From Algoriphagus sp. (GTDB taxonomy: Bacteria; Bacteroidota; Bacteroidia; Cytophagales; Cyclobacteriaceae), in assembly GCA_023255285.1 (NCBI GenBank), contig JALRIY010000035.1, forward strand, positions 1-15,311: a stretch of 15,311 bases of DNA. The letters run 5' to 3'. The notes under the pieces are model-generated. The model was not told where the DNA came from. It saw only the letters and a list, made by a program, of their open reading frames with translations, and did not search any database. Below are positions 1 through 7,224 of the stretch, piece by piece. The stretch's first letter is position 1. Each line of letters starts with the position of its first letter. The translations under genes were made by a program, and so were the position numbers.

Positions 1-1815
1 GTTTCGAGGTTGGTCGACATTACAGCCTCGCATCACCGCGATATGGTAAGAGAAGAGCTGCAGGGGCACTACCGAAACCAAAGGTGCAAAAGCCTCGTGG
101 GTAGCAGGAATTTCAATCACGTGATCAGCCAAGGCCTTTACTTGGGTATCTCCCTCGGTGACCACTGCCACAATCTTGCCCTTACGGGCTTTTACTTCCT
201 GAATGTTGCTCACTACTTTCTCGTAGGAACTATCCTGAGTAGCGATAAAAATCACCGGCATCTCCTCGTCAATCAGAGCGATTGGTCCGTGCTTCATTTC
301 TGCTGCAGGATAGCCCTCTGCATGGATGTAAGAAATTTCTTTCAGCTTCAAGGCTCCTTCCAAAGCCACAGGGAAGTTGTAGCCCCTACCCAAATAGAGC
401 ATGTTGCGTGCATCCTTATATGCCGCAGCAATTTGCTCAATCAGCACATTTGACTCCAATGCTTTTTCTACTTTAGCAGGGATGGCCGCTAGCTCATGTA
501 GTAATTGGATGTAGGTGCTCTCCGGAAGCGTACCTCTTTGATAGCCTAATTTTAGGGCCATCATCGCCAAAACAGAAATTTGAGCAGTAAATGCTTTGGT
601 GGAAGCCACCCCGATCTCTGGTCCCGCATGCGTATAGGATCCTGCATGGGTGGTACGAGGGATGGAAGAACCCACCACATTACATACCCCAAAAATAGTA
701 GCTCCTCGTGATTTAGCGAGCTCAATAGCTGCCAAGGTATCCGCAGTTTCTCCGGATTGGGAGATAGCAATCACAAAATCCTTTTCATTGATTACAGGAT
801 TACGGTAACGGAATTCAGAAGCATACTCCACCTCCACAGGGATGCGGGCAAACTCTTCAAATAAGTATTCAGCAACTAGTCCTGCATGCCAAGAAGTACC
901 ACAAGCGGTGATGATGATGCGTTCGGCATTTTGAAACTTATTCATGTACTCTCGCAATCCTCCAAGCACCAATCTTCCAGACTTGGCATCTAATCTGCCT
1001 CTCAAACAATCTGCGATAGACTTGGGCTGTTCAAAGATTTCCTTGAGCATAAAATGCTCGTAACCTCCCTTTTCAATTGCCTCCAGCTCCATCTCCAACT
1101 GATTGATGTAGGGATTGGTCGAGACATTTTCAATTGTTTTGATTTGAAGCGCCCCCTGTTGAACGACCGCAATTTCGTAATCGTCCAGATACACCACTTT
1201 ATTGGTATACTCAATGATTGGTGTAGCGTCGGAAGCAAAGAAATATTCCCCTTCCCCTACACCAATCACCAAAGGAGATCCTTTTCGTGCCGCTATCAGC
1301 GTATTGGGTTCTTCAAGGTTAATCAACACGATCGCATAAGCACCTACAACCTTGTGTAGTGCCAAACGAAGAGCTTCTTCTAAGGAACAACTATTGTTCT
1401 GGTAGATGTCTTCGATAAACTTCACAAAGACCTCGGTATCTGTCTCGCTTTGGAAGGTATAACCTTTTTGGAGCAAGTCTTTTTTGAGCACCTCGTAGTT
1501 TTCAATGATGCCGTTGTGGATCATCGCAAAGCGCTCGGAGGAAGAATAATGTGGATGCGCATTGGTATCATTAGGTTCCCCATGGGTAGCCCAACGTGTG
1601 TGACCGATACCTACAGTTGCCTGTATCAACCCACTTTCATTCAAGTAGTTTTCAAGTTCGGCTACCTTACCTTTCTTTTTGTAGATACTTAATCCTTTTT
1701 GATCAATCAGAGCAACTCCTGCGGAATCATACCCTCTGTATTCAAGCCTTTTTAATCCCTTAAGAATGATGGGAAGGGCTTCTTGTTGCCCCACGTAAGC
1801 GACTATTCCGCACAT
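1..1815 (-). CDS. glmS: Glutamine--fructose-6-phosphate aminotransferase (isomerizing), 3' end cut off
   Basis: GlmS makes glucosamine-6-phosphate from fructose-6-phosphate and glutamine in the cytoplasm, the first committed step to UDP-GlcNAc, peptidoglycan and LPS. The reading frame starts MCGIVAYVGQ, so Cys2 can serve as the N-terminal nucleophile of the class II glutaminase domain. RGYDSAGVAL, HTRWATHGEPN and HNGIIENYE follow in order. Two SIS sugar-isomerase domains fill the C-terminal half, with SQSGETADTLAAI and the AGPEIGVASTKAFT stretch. It reads 605 codons without a stop and leaves the window in RGCNVDQPRN. The family normally ends about eight residues later (NLAKSVTVE-like), so the catalytic lysine near the C-terminus is just outside. 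No Shine-Dalgarno is visible before the ATG, which is common in Bacteroidota. A terminator upstream separates it from the DUF4270 gene, so it probably has its own promoter. Confidence 0.97.
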   Translation of the reverse strand, partial: MCGIVAYVGQQEALPIILKGLKRLEYRGYDSAGVALIDQKGLSIYKKKGKVAELENYLNESGLIQATVGIGHTRWATHGEPNDTNAHPHYSSSERFAMIHNGIIENYEVLKKDLLQKGYTFQSETDTEVFVKFIEDIYQNNSCSLEEALRLALHKVVGAYAIVLINLEEPNTLIAARKGSPLVIGVGEGEYFFASDATPIIEYTNKVVYLDDYEIAVVQQGALQIKTIENVSTNPYINQLEMELEAIEKGGYEHFMLKEIFEQPKSIADCLRGRLDAKSGRLVLGGLREYMNKFQNAERIIITACGTSWHAGLVAEYLFEEFARIPVEVEYASEFRYRNPVINEKDFVIAISQSGETADTLAAIELAKSRGATIFGVCNVVGSSIPRTTHAGSYTHAGPEIGVASTKAFTAQISVLAMMALKLGYQRGTLPESTYIQLLHELAAIPAKVEKALESNVLIEQIAAAYKDARNMLYLGRGYNFPVALEGALKLKEISYIHAEGYPAAEMKHGPIALIDEEMPVIFIATQDSSYEKVVSNIQEVKARKGKIVAVVTEGDTQVKALADHVIEIPATHEAFAPLVSVVPLQLFSYHIAVMRGCNVDQPRN

Positions 1816-1870
1816 AACTAAAAATTTATAAAAGTTGGTTTTGGTAAAACAAAGAAACAGGAATTGTGCC

Positions 1871-1908
1871 AAAAAAAATAATCCCCTTTCAAAAATTCAA
1901 AAGGGGAT
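1871..1908 (-). terminator. Rho-independent terminator after the DUF4270 gene
   Basis: A perfect 9-bp stem (ATCCCCTTT at 1881-1889 with AAAGGGGAT at 1900-1908) has a 10-base loop. Read on the minus strand it is followed by TATTTTTTTT (1880-1871). It lies 27 bases past the DUF4270 stop and 56 bases before the glmS ATG, so it should insulate glmS from the upstream operon. Confidence 0.88.
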
Positions 1909-1934
1909 AAGTAGTTACTTTCTTAAATTTTTTA

Positions 1935-3287
1935 TCACTTGTTTTTGGAATAGATCACTGTCAGTTTCACTTTGTCCTTGGCAACTTTAAATTGTCTCAA
2001 AGAACGTTTGAAATCATCCCCTGTATTGGGCGTAATCGCATAAAGAAGCACATCTTTTCGCTGTAACTCTTTGGTGTAAAGCGCATTTAAGTAGGAACTT
2101 ACTCCTCCCAATAGCACCTTTTCTGTTGGATTGTATCCTATGACCGCTGAAGAAGGAAAAAAGTTGTTCGGAACAAGATTCCCATTCTCATCCTCAATTA
2201 CTTGAAGTTGACCATCTCCTTGAAGGTGCAACTCTGCTTTATTGATTGAACTTAAAAGTACTTGATTCTGAGAGTCAACAAATTTCATAACCATCCCCGT
2301 AATAGGAGTTTGGTCATCTCCTTGATCTTCAATAGGTCCCATCCTCAAGACCACTTGGTTAAAAACCACTCCTTGAAGGGTGTCTAAAAATGCATCCAGG
2401 GGACTGGTATTTAATCGGATAGCGAGACCCAAACCTGACTTCATCCCTACAATAGTACCGGTCTCATACGATTTTTGATTTTCCTGCACTACCTCAGTAG
2501 GAGTGCCTCTGCGATCAGATTCTATCCCATTAAAGCTTCTCGAGGAAAAAGTGGTGATGGTGTATTTCAATGCCGTGGTATCACCCAAATTGTGGTAGTG
2601 AAAGGTAATGCCGGTATTGCCTCCTAATGAAAACCCAGCTGTCGTATTATCACCGGCTCGTGGTACAATAGCTACACCAGGCAAATACCTTCTGAAAGAA
2701 AACAAATTGTTGAATTCTAGCCCTCGTACAAGTTTACCGAAAATTTCATTTGCAAATGCTGTATTGATTGGGGCCTTGATTAAAGTGTCTTTAGTATCCT
2801 TAAATGCAACCTCCACAGATGCAAAAGGTGTAGGTTGGTAGGAAAGCTTACTGAAATTGTAATACAAGGTATCCAAAATAGGCTCATCCAATAAATGAAC
2901 CGAATACTTTTTTTCCTCGTCTAAGTCAGCTCCATTCACACTGACAGTGGCCAAGGTAAAAAAGGTTGAATCCAAAACCGCCAAAGGCCCTGGCCGCTCT
3001 GTTTCTTGTTCAATGTGCAAACGCGTGTAAGCCGTACTTTTTGTCATCCCGAAATAGGGGTCTTCCTCGTGTCCTACAATTAAAATACCAGCGTTGGTGG
3101 TGTTAAATGAGTCCAATAGTACAACCTGCGCATCCAAAGGAATTTCCTTGTAGAAAACCCCAATCTGATTGTTTTCAGGCGCAAGCTCAAGCCCGAGGGT
3201 TGCAGGATCACTACATCCCCCAAGGATCAAAAGCAGAAAAAACGCAAAAACGGAAAACTTAGCCCGCAAGGCTGGTGTACATTCCAT
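1935..3287 (-). CDS. DUF4270 family lipoprotein
   Basis: Predicted exported lipoprotein of the DUF4270 family, which is essentially confined to Bacteroidota and has no settled function. A short basic stretch (RAK) is followed by a hydrophobic run (FSVFAFFLLLILGGC) and a lipobox cysteine (residue 25 from this start). The mature protein opens SDPATLGLELAPENNQIG, typical of the family's N-terminus. The rest is about 425 residues rich in beta-type sequence, with no transmembrane segment or catalytic motif that I recognise. The frame stays open upstream to 3359. I prefer the ATG at 3287 because GAAGAG lies four bases before it; ATG 3299 or a TTG at 3269 would also give a workable signal peptide. 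The 5' end overlaps the 3' end of the glycogen-synthase-like gene by 29 bases, suggesting translational coupling. The product is probably anchored in the inner or outer membrane; which one is not visible here. Confidence 0.85.
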   Translation of the reverse strand: MECTPALRAKFSVFAFFLLLILGGCSDPATLGLELAPENNQIGVFYKEIPLDAQVVLLDSFNTTNAGILIVGHEEDPYFGMTKSTAYTRLHIEQETERPGPLAVLDSTFFTLATVSVNGADLDEEKKYSVHLLDEPILDTLYYNFSKLSYQPTPFASVEVAFKDTKDTLIKAPINTAFANEIFGKLVRGLEFNNLFSFRRYLPGVAIVPRAGDNTTAGFSLGGNTGITFHYHNLGDTTALKYTITTFSSRSFNGIESDRRGTPTEVVQENQKSYETGTIVGMKSGLGLAIRLNTSPLDAFLDTLQGVVFNQVVLRMGPIEDQGDDQTPITGMVMKFVDSQNQVLLSSINKAELHLQGDGQLQVIEDENGNLVPNNFFPSSAVIGYNPTEKVLLGGVSSYLNALYTKELQRKDVLLYAITPNTGDDFKRSLRQFKVAKDKVKLTVIYSKNK

Positions 3288-4071
3288 ACAACTCTTCATG
3301 AGCTTGTTGCTCTTCTTCAAAACTGATTTCAAATTTCTGATTTTTTGAAAAATCTCCAATTAGTTGACTCAAGTCTGCCGAAACTTCCGAGCCTTGAACC
3401 ACCTGATCGGCGTAGGCTATACCCATCTTGATGAAGCCCGAAAAATCTTTGCTCTCCAAAGGTGCTAAAATAGTATCATCGACATCTACCATCTTAACCT
3501 TGTTTAACAAATCATCGCCAAAAATATGGGTAAATCCATCTGTATAAATTCCAAATACTGATTTGGTATCCTTAAACAGAGGTTCATTTTTGTAGGTGGT
3601 CTTTAAATACATAGGAATTAGGGAGGTCATCCAATCGTTACAATGCACGATGTCTGGAGCCCATCCTAATTTTTTTACTGTCTCAATGACCCCCTTGCAG
3701 AAGAAAATAGCGCGCTCGTCATTGTCTTCATAAAAACGCTGCTGCTTATCATGAAAGACATACTTCCGTTGAAAATAATCTTCATTGTCAATAAAATACA
3801 CCTGAAGTTTCGCATTGGGGATCGATGCTACTTTGATAATCAAAGGCTTTTCTTCCTCTCCAACTGTAATGTTGATGCCTGATAATCGAACCACCTCGTG
3901 CAGTCTATTTTTCCGCTCATTAATCAAGCCAAATCGAGGCACCAAAATTCGGATTTCCATCCCTCGCTCCTGCATTGCCTGGGGAAGTGATCGTAAGAAT
4001 GTAGCTACCTTGGATGTTTGTAAAAAGGGGTTGATTTCACTAGCAACGTAGAGAATACGTAGTTTGGACAT
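3259..4071 (-). CDS. Stand-alone glycogen/starch synthase N-terminal-like domain protein
   Basis: This 270-residue protein resembles only the N-terminal Rossmann half of GT5 glycogen synthases (GlgA), which normally run to about 480 residues. Recognisable pieces are ILYVASEINPF (6-16), RILVPRFGLINERK (41-54), VYFIDNEDYFQRK (91-103), NDERAIFFCKG (117-127) and DIVHCNDWMTSLIPMYLK (140-157). The ADP-glucose-binding KTGGL loop of GlgA reads QTSKV here (18-22), so the lysine and both glycines are gone. The entire C-terminal GT-B domain, which carries the other catalytic residues, is absent. Glycogen synthesis by this protein alone is therefore unlikely. It is not obviously a broken gene: the frame is clean, a DUF4270 gene overlaps its end, and I recall short homologues in the same place in other Bacteroidota. 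A binding or regulatory role is inference. Confidence 0.82.
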   Translation of the reverse strand: MSKLRILYVASEINPFLQTSKVATFLRSLPQAMQERGMEIRILVPRFGLINERKNRLHEVVRLSGINITVGEEEKPLIIKVASIPNAKLQVYFIDNEDYFQRKYVFHDKQQRFYEDNDERAIFFCKGVIETVKKLGWAPDIVHCNDWMTSLIPMYLKTTYKNEPLFKDTKSVFGIYTDGFTHIFGDDLLNKVKMVDVDDTILAPLESKDFSGFIKMGIAYADQVVQGSEVSADLSQLIGDFSKNQKFEISFEEEQQAHEELYGMYTSLAG

Positions 4072-4108
4072 GCTATGGGGATTTTAGTATCGTGATAAAC
4101 AACGGGCA

Positions 4109-4116
4109 CAAAGGTA
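4109..4116 (-). promoter_or_regulatory. Candidate -7 box of the GlgA-like/DUF4270 operon
   Basis: On the minus strand the bases read TACCTTTG, an exact match to the Bacteroidota TAnnTTTG -7 consensus, 37 bases before the ATG at 4071. A convincing TTTG at -33 is not seen; the upstream region is T-rich (GCTTTTAGGCTTTTTTT). Position and match are good, but it rests on one element. Confidence 0.5.
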
Positions 4117-4193
4117 AATAAAAAAAGCCTAAAAGCATTGGATTTGTGGATATTAATCTAGTTTTACTCCATTTAGCCAAAAATTTCCTTTAC

Positions 4194-5042
4194 ATGAAGG
4201 TATTCCATACGGAAGCAGAATGGAGACCCATTTGGGCATCTATTTTCAAAGAAAATAAGAAGATTGGATTCATACCAACCATGGGTGCGCTTCACCAAGG
4301 TCACCTAGATTTAGTTGCAAAAAGTATTGCCTCCATGGACATTACCCTGGTATCCATTTTTGTAAATCCTACACAGTTTAATTCCAGTGACGATTTTAAA
4401 AATTACCCCCAAACATTAGAGTCAGATCTTGCCCAACTCGAGGCAGCTGGAGCAGCCTATGTTTTTGTGCCTTCGGTAACTACCCTATATCCACAACCTA
4501 CTCGCTTACGCTTCGATTTTGGAGACCTAGAGCAGGTATTGGAAGGTAAGTTTCGCCCCGGACACTTCAATGGTGTAGGACTAGTCGTTGCCAAACTTTT
4601 TAACCTGATTCAACCCAATCGTGCTTTTTTTGGTCAAAAAGATTTACAACAAGTGGCCGTAATCAAGCGCCTAGTTCAGGACCTCTCCTTTACGCTCAGC
4701 ATCGAAGTAGTGCCCACCCGCAGGGAAAAAGACGGCCTTGCCATGTCCTCACGAAACATGCGCCTCAAGCCAGAAGAGCGTCAGCAGGCCCTGCTATTGT
4801 ACCAGCAACTCAGTCAAGCAAAAAAACGACTGCTGACCGGAGACCTTTGGACTACAGTACTGGCCGATACCGAAGCGGCCTTCTCCAATGCGGCAAACAC
4901 TAAATTGGAATACTTCGCCCTTTTGCATCCCGAAACATTTGAAATTTTTGACTCGTTTACGCAGGACGCCCCAAGATCTATTTGCATCGCTGCTTACGTG
5001 GGTCAGGTAAGATTGATCGATAACTTGCCCATTATTCTCTAA
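4194..5042 (+). CDS. panC: Pantothenate synthetase (pantoate--beta-alanine ligase)
   Basis: PanC joins pantoate and beta-alanine with ATP, via a pantoyl-adenylate, to give pantothenate for CoA synthesis in the cytoplasm. From the ATG at 4194 it is 282 residues, the usual family size, and begins MKVFHTEAEW as PanC proteins do. A GTG at 4146 would add 16 residues with no family counterpart, so I reject it. Motifs in order are IPTMGALHQGH (27-37, the HIGH-type nucleotide-binding motif), SIFVNPTQFN (54-63), RPGHFNGVGLVVAKLFN (121-137), FFGQKDLQQ (145-153) and the KMSKS-like DGLAMSSRN (180-188). panD follows after 25 bases, so substrate supply (beta-alanine) and ligation are co-transcribed. Confidence 0.97.
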   Translation: MKVFHTEAEWRPIWASIFKENKKIGFIPTMGALHQGHLDLVAKSIASMDITLVSIFVNPTQFNSSDDFKNYPQTLESDLAQLEAAGAAYVFVPSVTTLYPQPTRLRFDFGDLEQVLEGKFRPGHFNGVGLVVAKLFNLIQPNRAFFGQKDLQQVAVIKRLVQDLSFTLSIEVVPTRREKDGLAMSSRNMRLKPEERQQALLLYQQLSQAKKRLLTGDLWTTVLADTEAAFSNAANTKLEYFALLHPETFEIFDSFTQDAPRSICIAAYVGQVRLIDNLPIIL

Positions 5043-5067
5043 TTTTGCCCTGCGAAAACTAAACCAC

Positions 5068-5415
5068 ATGCAACTCCAACTCTTAAAGTCAAAAATTCAC
5101 CGGGTAAAAATTACTCAAGCAGAATTACATTATGTAGGCTCCATCACCCTAGATGAAAACCTGATGGATGCCGCCCAGCTTTTTGAAAATGAAAAAGTGC
5201 AGGTGGTCAATGTGAACAATGGGGAACGCCTCGAAACCTATGTCATCAAAGGAGAACGGGGATCAGGGACGGTATGCCTCAATGGTCCTGCAGCCAGAAA
5301 AGCAGCGGTAGGAGACGTGGTAATTGTCATTGCTTATGCGGGTATGAGCCCAGAAGAAGCAAAAAGCCACCAACCTATTCTCGTATTCCCAGACGATAAA
5401 AACCAAGTTTTTTGA
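5068..5415 (+). CDS. panD: Aspartate 1-decarboxylase precursor
   Basis: PanD decarboxylates L-aspartate to beta-alanine, the second substrate of PanC encoded just upstream. It is a pyruvoyl enzyme that cleaves itself between Gly24 and Ser25; here the site reads ELHYVGSITLDE with G24 and S25 in place. Lys9 (SKIHRVKIT) and the stretch RGSGTVCLNGPAARKAAVGDVVIVIAY (65-91) match the family, including the conserved NGPAAR. At 115 residues it is full length. Its TGA stop overlaps the ATG of the next gene (TGATG), implying translational coupling with the membrane protein downstream. Confidence 0.97.
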   Translation: MQLQLLKSKIHRVKITQAELHYVGSITLDENLMDAAQLFENEKVQVVNVNNGERLETYVIKGERGSGTVCLNGPAARKAAVGDVVIVIAYAGMSPEEAKSHQPILVFPDDKNQVF

Positions 5416-6422
5416 TGCTTCATCCAAAAATCAAACAACTCCTACAAGTGGTGCTATCCTTAAGCATAGCCCTGTGGATTTTTTGGTTTTTGTACCGAGA
5501 TCTAGAATTTGACCAACTCCAAGCGCAACTCGCTTCAAGCAACTGGTTTTGGATCCTTCTTTCCCTAGGAATCGCCTGGGCAGGGTATTGGCTTCGAGGC
5601 TGGCGCTGGGCATTACTCTTTCGCCAAGAAGCAGGCCAATTACCAGTTACCTCCAACCGCGCCTACCATGCAGTCATGGTGGGCTATTTAGTCAATTTGC
5701 TGATTCCTAGAGCAGGAGAAGTTGCCCGATGCTCCGTTTTAACGCGAAACAACGGCGTGCCCATCGGCCAGGCTATCGGTACGGTGCTCGTCGAACGAAG
5801 CGTAGACCTCCTTTTTATGACAGGTACTATTTTTATTGCCTTCTTACTTGAAAGCCAATTATTTATTGCCTTGGCTGGCGAACTCATAAATCTTTCTGCT
5901 ATTTCAACTAGCCTTCTTGAGAAAGGCCCACTACTACTTGGCGGTGGAGTTGTTTTTGTATTCGTCCTATACCTCCTAGGTAGAAAGTATCGGAGCCATA
6001 CCTTCATCAATAAAATGCAATTATTTATCCGGCAATTGCTTTCAGGAGTTCGTGCTATTGGCCACTTAAAAAATCCAGCCGGTTTTTGGTTGAGTTCGGT
6101 GGCCATCTGGATCATCTACTTTCTAACCATGTATACCGTTTCTCAAGGCGTCGAAGCGGCTGCCAATTTGTCGGGAAGTCAAGTTCTATTGGTGATGGTG
6201 ATGGGAACTATTGGCATGATTGCGCCTGTTCAAGGAGGTATTGGCACTTTTCATGCCTTAGTTGCCTACATTTTAATGGTATTTGGAGTTCCTGAAGCCG
6301 ATGGCAAAATATTTGCAGCAATTATTCATGGAACCCAAATGTTACTAATTCTAGGCGTAGGACTCGTCAGTTGGATTCTTTTGTTGAAAACCCCAGCTTG
6401 GAAAAAACCTTTAACTCCTTAA
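5415..6422 (+). CDS. Flippase-like integral membrane protein (lysylphosphatidylglycerol synthase TM region family)
   Basis: A 335-residue polytopic membrane protein of the LPG_synthase_TM / UPF0104 type, the membrane half found in MprF and in stand-alone proteins called flippase-like. Hydrophobic segments lie near residues 10-27, 44-60, 85-98, 128-155, 172-189, 225-245, 255-285 and 300-328. The family hallmark GYLVNLLIPRAGEVARCSVL and the following GTVLVERSVDLL (about 90-135) are clear, as is the later IAPVQGGIGTFHALV. There is no C-terminal lysyl-transferase domain, so aminoacylation of lipid is not expected; lipid transport or scaffolding is a family-based guess. The start codon overlaps the panD stop; a TTG three bases earlier is less likely. 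The link to pantothenate genes is positional only. Confidence 0.85.
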   Translation: MLHPKIKQLLQVVLSLSIALWIFWFLYRDLEFDQLQAQLASSNWFWILLSLGIAWAGYWLRGWRWALLFRQEAGQLPVTSNRAYHAVMVGYLVNLLIPRAGEVARCSVLTRNNGVPIGQAIGTVLVERSVDLLFMTGTIFIAFLLESQLFIALAGELINLSAISTSLLEKGPLLLGGGVVFVFVLYLLGRKYRSHTFINKMQLFIRQLLSGVRAIGHLKNPAGFWLSSVAIWIIYFLTMYTVSQGVEAAANLSGSQVLLVMVMGTIGMIAPVQGGIGTFHALVAYILMVFGVPEADGKIFAAIIHGTQMLLILGVGLVSWILLLKTPAWKKPLTP

Positions 6423-6455
6423 ATTCGTAGTTACACCCAGTTAAAAATAAATAAG

Positions 6456-7142
6456 ATGATTATCCTAATCGTAATTGTATTTGCTATCCTTGGATTTGTA
6501 GTTAGCAATAAGCTGAAAAGCAAATTTAAATTGTATTCTCAAACCCCACTACAGGCCAATCTTTCTGGGGAAGAAATCGCCAAACTCATGCTTGCCGATC
6601 ACAACATCCATGATGTGCGTGTGACTTGCGTTGAGGGACAGCTTACGGACCACTACAATCCCGCAGACAAGACGGTCAACCTTTCGCCTGATGTTTTCTA
6701 TGGCAGAAATGCAGCAGCAACGGCGGTAGCTGCTCACGAATGTGGTCACGCGGTACAACATGCCACTTCTTATTCCTGGTTGAACATGCGCTCTGCGATG
6801 GTTCCTATTCAAAATATCTCTAGTAAAGTACTAAATTTTGTGTTGCTCGCTTCTTTGTTCGGTGGGTTTGCCTTGGGGCTGCCGTACGAATTTATCGGCT
6901 ATTTGGTGGTAGGCTCCTATTCTGTCATGACTCTCTTTACGTTAGTGACCCTACCCGTAGAATTTGATGCTTCCAACCGTGCATTGGCTTGGGTGCAAAA
7001 TCGCAACGTGGTGACTTCTTCCGAATATGCTATGGCTAAAGATGCATTGAATTGGGCTGCTCGCACCTATTTAGTAGCAGCCATGGCCTCCTTGGTCACA
7101 CTAGCCTACTACATATTTGTTTTCTTTGGAAACCGAGATTAA
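6456..7142 (+). CDS. Membrane-bound zinc metallopeptidase (YugP-like, neutral zinc metallopeptidase family 2)
   Basis: This 228-residue protein belongs to the Zn_peptidase_2 (YugP) family. An N-terminal membrane segment (residues 1-17) precedes a KLKSKFKLYS linker. Then come the strongly conserved VEGQLTDHYNPADKTVNLSPDVFYGRN (59-85) and the zinc-binding HEXXH motif HECGH (94-98) in AVAAHECGHAVQHA. Further hydrophobic segments lie near 124-140, 146-166 and 204-224. EFDAS (169-173) after the third segment is a plausible site of the third zinc ligand. The natural substrate is unknown; a role in membrane-protein turnover is inferred from topology. It is 33 bases after the flippase-like gene, so probably in the same transcript, and a terminator closes the unit. 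Confidence 0.92.
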   Translation: MIILIVIVFAILGFVVSNKLKSKFKLYSQTPLQANLSGEEIAKLMLADHNIHDVRVTCVEGQLTDHYNPADKTVNLSPDVFYGRNAAATAVAAHECGHAVQHATSYSWLNMRSAMVPIQNISSKVLNFVLLASLFGGFALGLPYEFIGYLVVGSYSVMTLFTLVTLPVEFDASNRALAWVQNRNVVTSSEYAMAKDALNWAARTYLVAAMASLVTLAYYIFVFFGNRD

Positions 7143-7161
7143 TGGACCATACATCATTTTG

Positions 7162-7190
7162 AAAAGGGACGAATGTCCCTTTTCTTTTTT
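7162..7190 (+). terminator. Rho-independent terminator after the zinc peptidase
   Basis: A perfect 9-bp stem (AAAAGGGAC 7162-7170 with GTCCCTTTT 7175-7183) has a GAAT loop and is followed by CTTTTTT. It starts 20 bases after the peptidase stop and ends the panC-panD-flippase-peptidase unit. Confidence 0.9.
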
Positions 7191-7224
7191 CCCTCCGTTT
7201 GAACAGATATAAACCCAATTTGCA

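Noticed and set aside
10..453. Rightward 147-residue frame at the left edge
   Set aside because: It lies antisense inside glmS, whose protein motifs are unmistakable; it has no family features.
1816..1870. Possible glmS ribozyme/riboswitch upstream of glmS
   Set aside because: Only about 55 bases separate the upstream terminator from the glmS ATG. That is too short for the glmS ribozyme, and none of its core is seen.
3259..4071. glgA broken by a frameshift or deletion
   Set aside because: No C-terminal GT-B remnant appears in any frame downstream; the sequence passes straight into the DUF4270 lipoprotein.
4146..4193. GTG-initiated 16-residue extension of panC
   Set aside because: The family begins at MKVF-type sequence; the extension has no homologous counterpart and would remove leader space for the divergent promoters.
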